Below, piece after piece: positions 6,885 through 7,250 of a stretch of DNA of 7,250 nt. The notes beneath the pieces were generated by a model that was given only the letters and a program-made list of their open reading frames with translations, was not told where the DNA came from and did not search any database. This DNA comes from an uncultured bacterium (GTDB lineage Bacteria > Pseudomonadota > Gammaproteobacteria > Burkholderiales > Burkholderiaceae_E), in contig CAIPGD010000493.1 of assembly GCA_903864485.1 (NCBI GenBank), forward strand, positions 1-7,250. Direction: 5' to 3'. Every line of letters starts with the position of its first letter. Position 1 is the stretch's first letter. The position numbers and the translations under genes were made by a program.

Positions 6885-7250
6885 GATTTCTTGCCGAACA
6901 GACCGGCGAACCACCCTTTGATCAGGATCCAAAGCAGGGCCAATGCGTTCAGTTCACCGGCTGGCTTGGGCGCTGTGACCGGGGTCAATGTGGAAGGTGC
7001 GGGGGCGGGGGAGGGTGCTTTATGATCGACCGGGTGACTGGCCGTCTCGGCGCCCAGCGCACGCCCATCTGTGGTTGGTGCTGCCTCAGATATTGCCGCA
7101 GGGCCCTGCGGCGCCTCCGACGTTTGTGCGTCCGCAGCAGGGGTTGCGACGGGAACGGCTGCGGCGGCCGTTTCGAAATGCCCTGCGAACTGCCCCAGAA
7201 TGGCCTCGGAGACCGGCACCAAAAGGCGGCTGCCAAACTGGGCCAACTTA
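6881..7250 (-). CDS. coxG: CoxG-type membrane-anchor protein, C-terminal part only
   Basis: The frame enters from the right edge and gives the last 122 residues. The first residues (KLAQFGSRLLVPVSEAILG, then QFAGHFETA) match the end of the SRPBCC/CoxG domain, where a final helix packs on the lipid-binding-like fold. They are followed by about 70 residues of Ala/Pro/Thr-rich linker with little predicted structure. The C-terminus is a hydrophobic helix (NALALLWILIKGWFAGLFG) ending KKS, consistent with a membrane anchor. CoxG proteins recruit CO dehydrogenase to the cytoplasmic membrane so that electrons reach the quinone pool. The TTG at 7246 is an internal Leu codon, not a start; the true start is outside the window. 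The stop overlaps the proposed coxD start. The call rests on the domain-end motif, the anchor and the gene order. Confidence 0.85.
   Translation of the reverse strand, partial: KLAQFGSRLLVPVSEAILGQFAGHFETAAAAVPVATPAADAQTSEAPQGPAAISEAAPTTDGRALGAETASHPVDHKAPSPAPAPSTLTPVTAPKPAGELNALALLWILIKGWFAGLFGKKS

Noticed and set aside
7244..7246. TTG as the start of a separate 121-residue gene at the right edge.
   Set aside because: The frame continues upstream past the edge (KLAQFGSRL), matching the interior of CoxG, so the TTG is an internal leucine codon.

Overview
The window is 7250 bp of GC-rich bacterial DNA that is almost fully coding. Codon use and the gene families present suggest a proteobacterium, most likely a betaproteobacterium. 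That placement is inferred from gene content and was not tested by phylogeny. I saw no tRNA, rRNA, CRISPR array, transposase or attachment site.

Layout, left to right. (1) Positions 1-704, minus strand: the N-terminal third or more of a periplasmic dipeptide/oligopeptide-binding protein (SBP_bac_5) with a clear signal peptide, cut by the left edge. (2) Positions 705-860: a 156-bp divergent intergenic region with a candidate sigma70-like promoter for the binding protein and three tandem 9-bp repeats just upstream of the rightward gene. (3) Positions 861-2324, plus strand: a complete M20-family metallopeptidase (carnosinase/dipeptidase-like) with all metal and catalytic residues in place. Together (1) and (3) suggest peptide uptake followed by cytoplasmic hydrolysis. 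(4) Positions 2328-2345: a perfect hairpin at the convergent junction. (5) Positions 2338-7250, minus strand: a compact run of six genes reading right to left. They are coxG (3' part only), coxD (MoxR-type AAA+ ATPase), coxE (VWA protein), an XdhC/CoxF-type maturation factor, a MocA/MobA-like cytidylyltransferase, and a putative 2OG-Fe(II) oxygenase. Junctions are a 4-bp TTGA overlap, then gaps of 13, 16 and 4 bp, and a final 10-bp overlap, so the run looks like one operon.

Functionally, the coxG-coxD-coxE-xdhC-mocA block is the accessory set that matures and membrane-anchors molybdenum hydroxylases of the aerobic CO dehydrogenase/xanthine dehydrogenase family. CoxD and CoxE form an ATPase/VWA chaperone pair acting on the active site. 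The XdhC-like protein binds or delivers the Mo cofactor and probably supports its sulfuration. The MocA-like enzyme attaches CMP to molybdopterin. CoxG tethers the enzyme to the membrane. The structural subunits are not in the window and probably lie beyond the right edge, so the substrate cannot be named from this sequence.

The most unusual points are the 2OG-Fe(II) oxygenase gene coupled to the end of this operon, and a Pro/Val/Glu tetrapeptide-repeat tail on the XdhC protein. That tail is encoded by a 12-bp tandem repeat and ends in a Ser-Cys-Cys-Gly-Ser motif whose codons also form the ribosome-binding site of the next gene.
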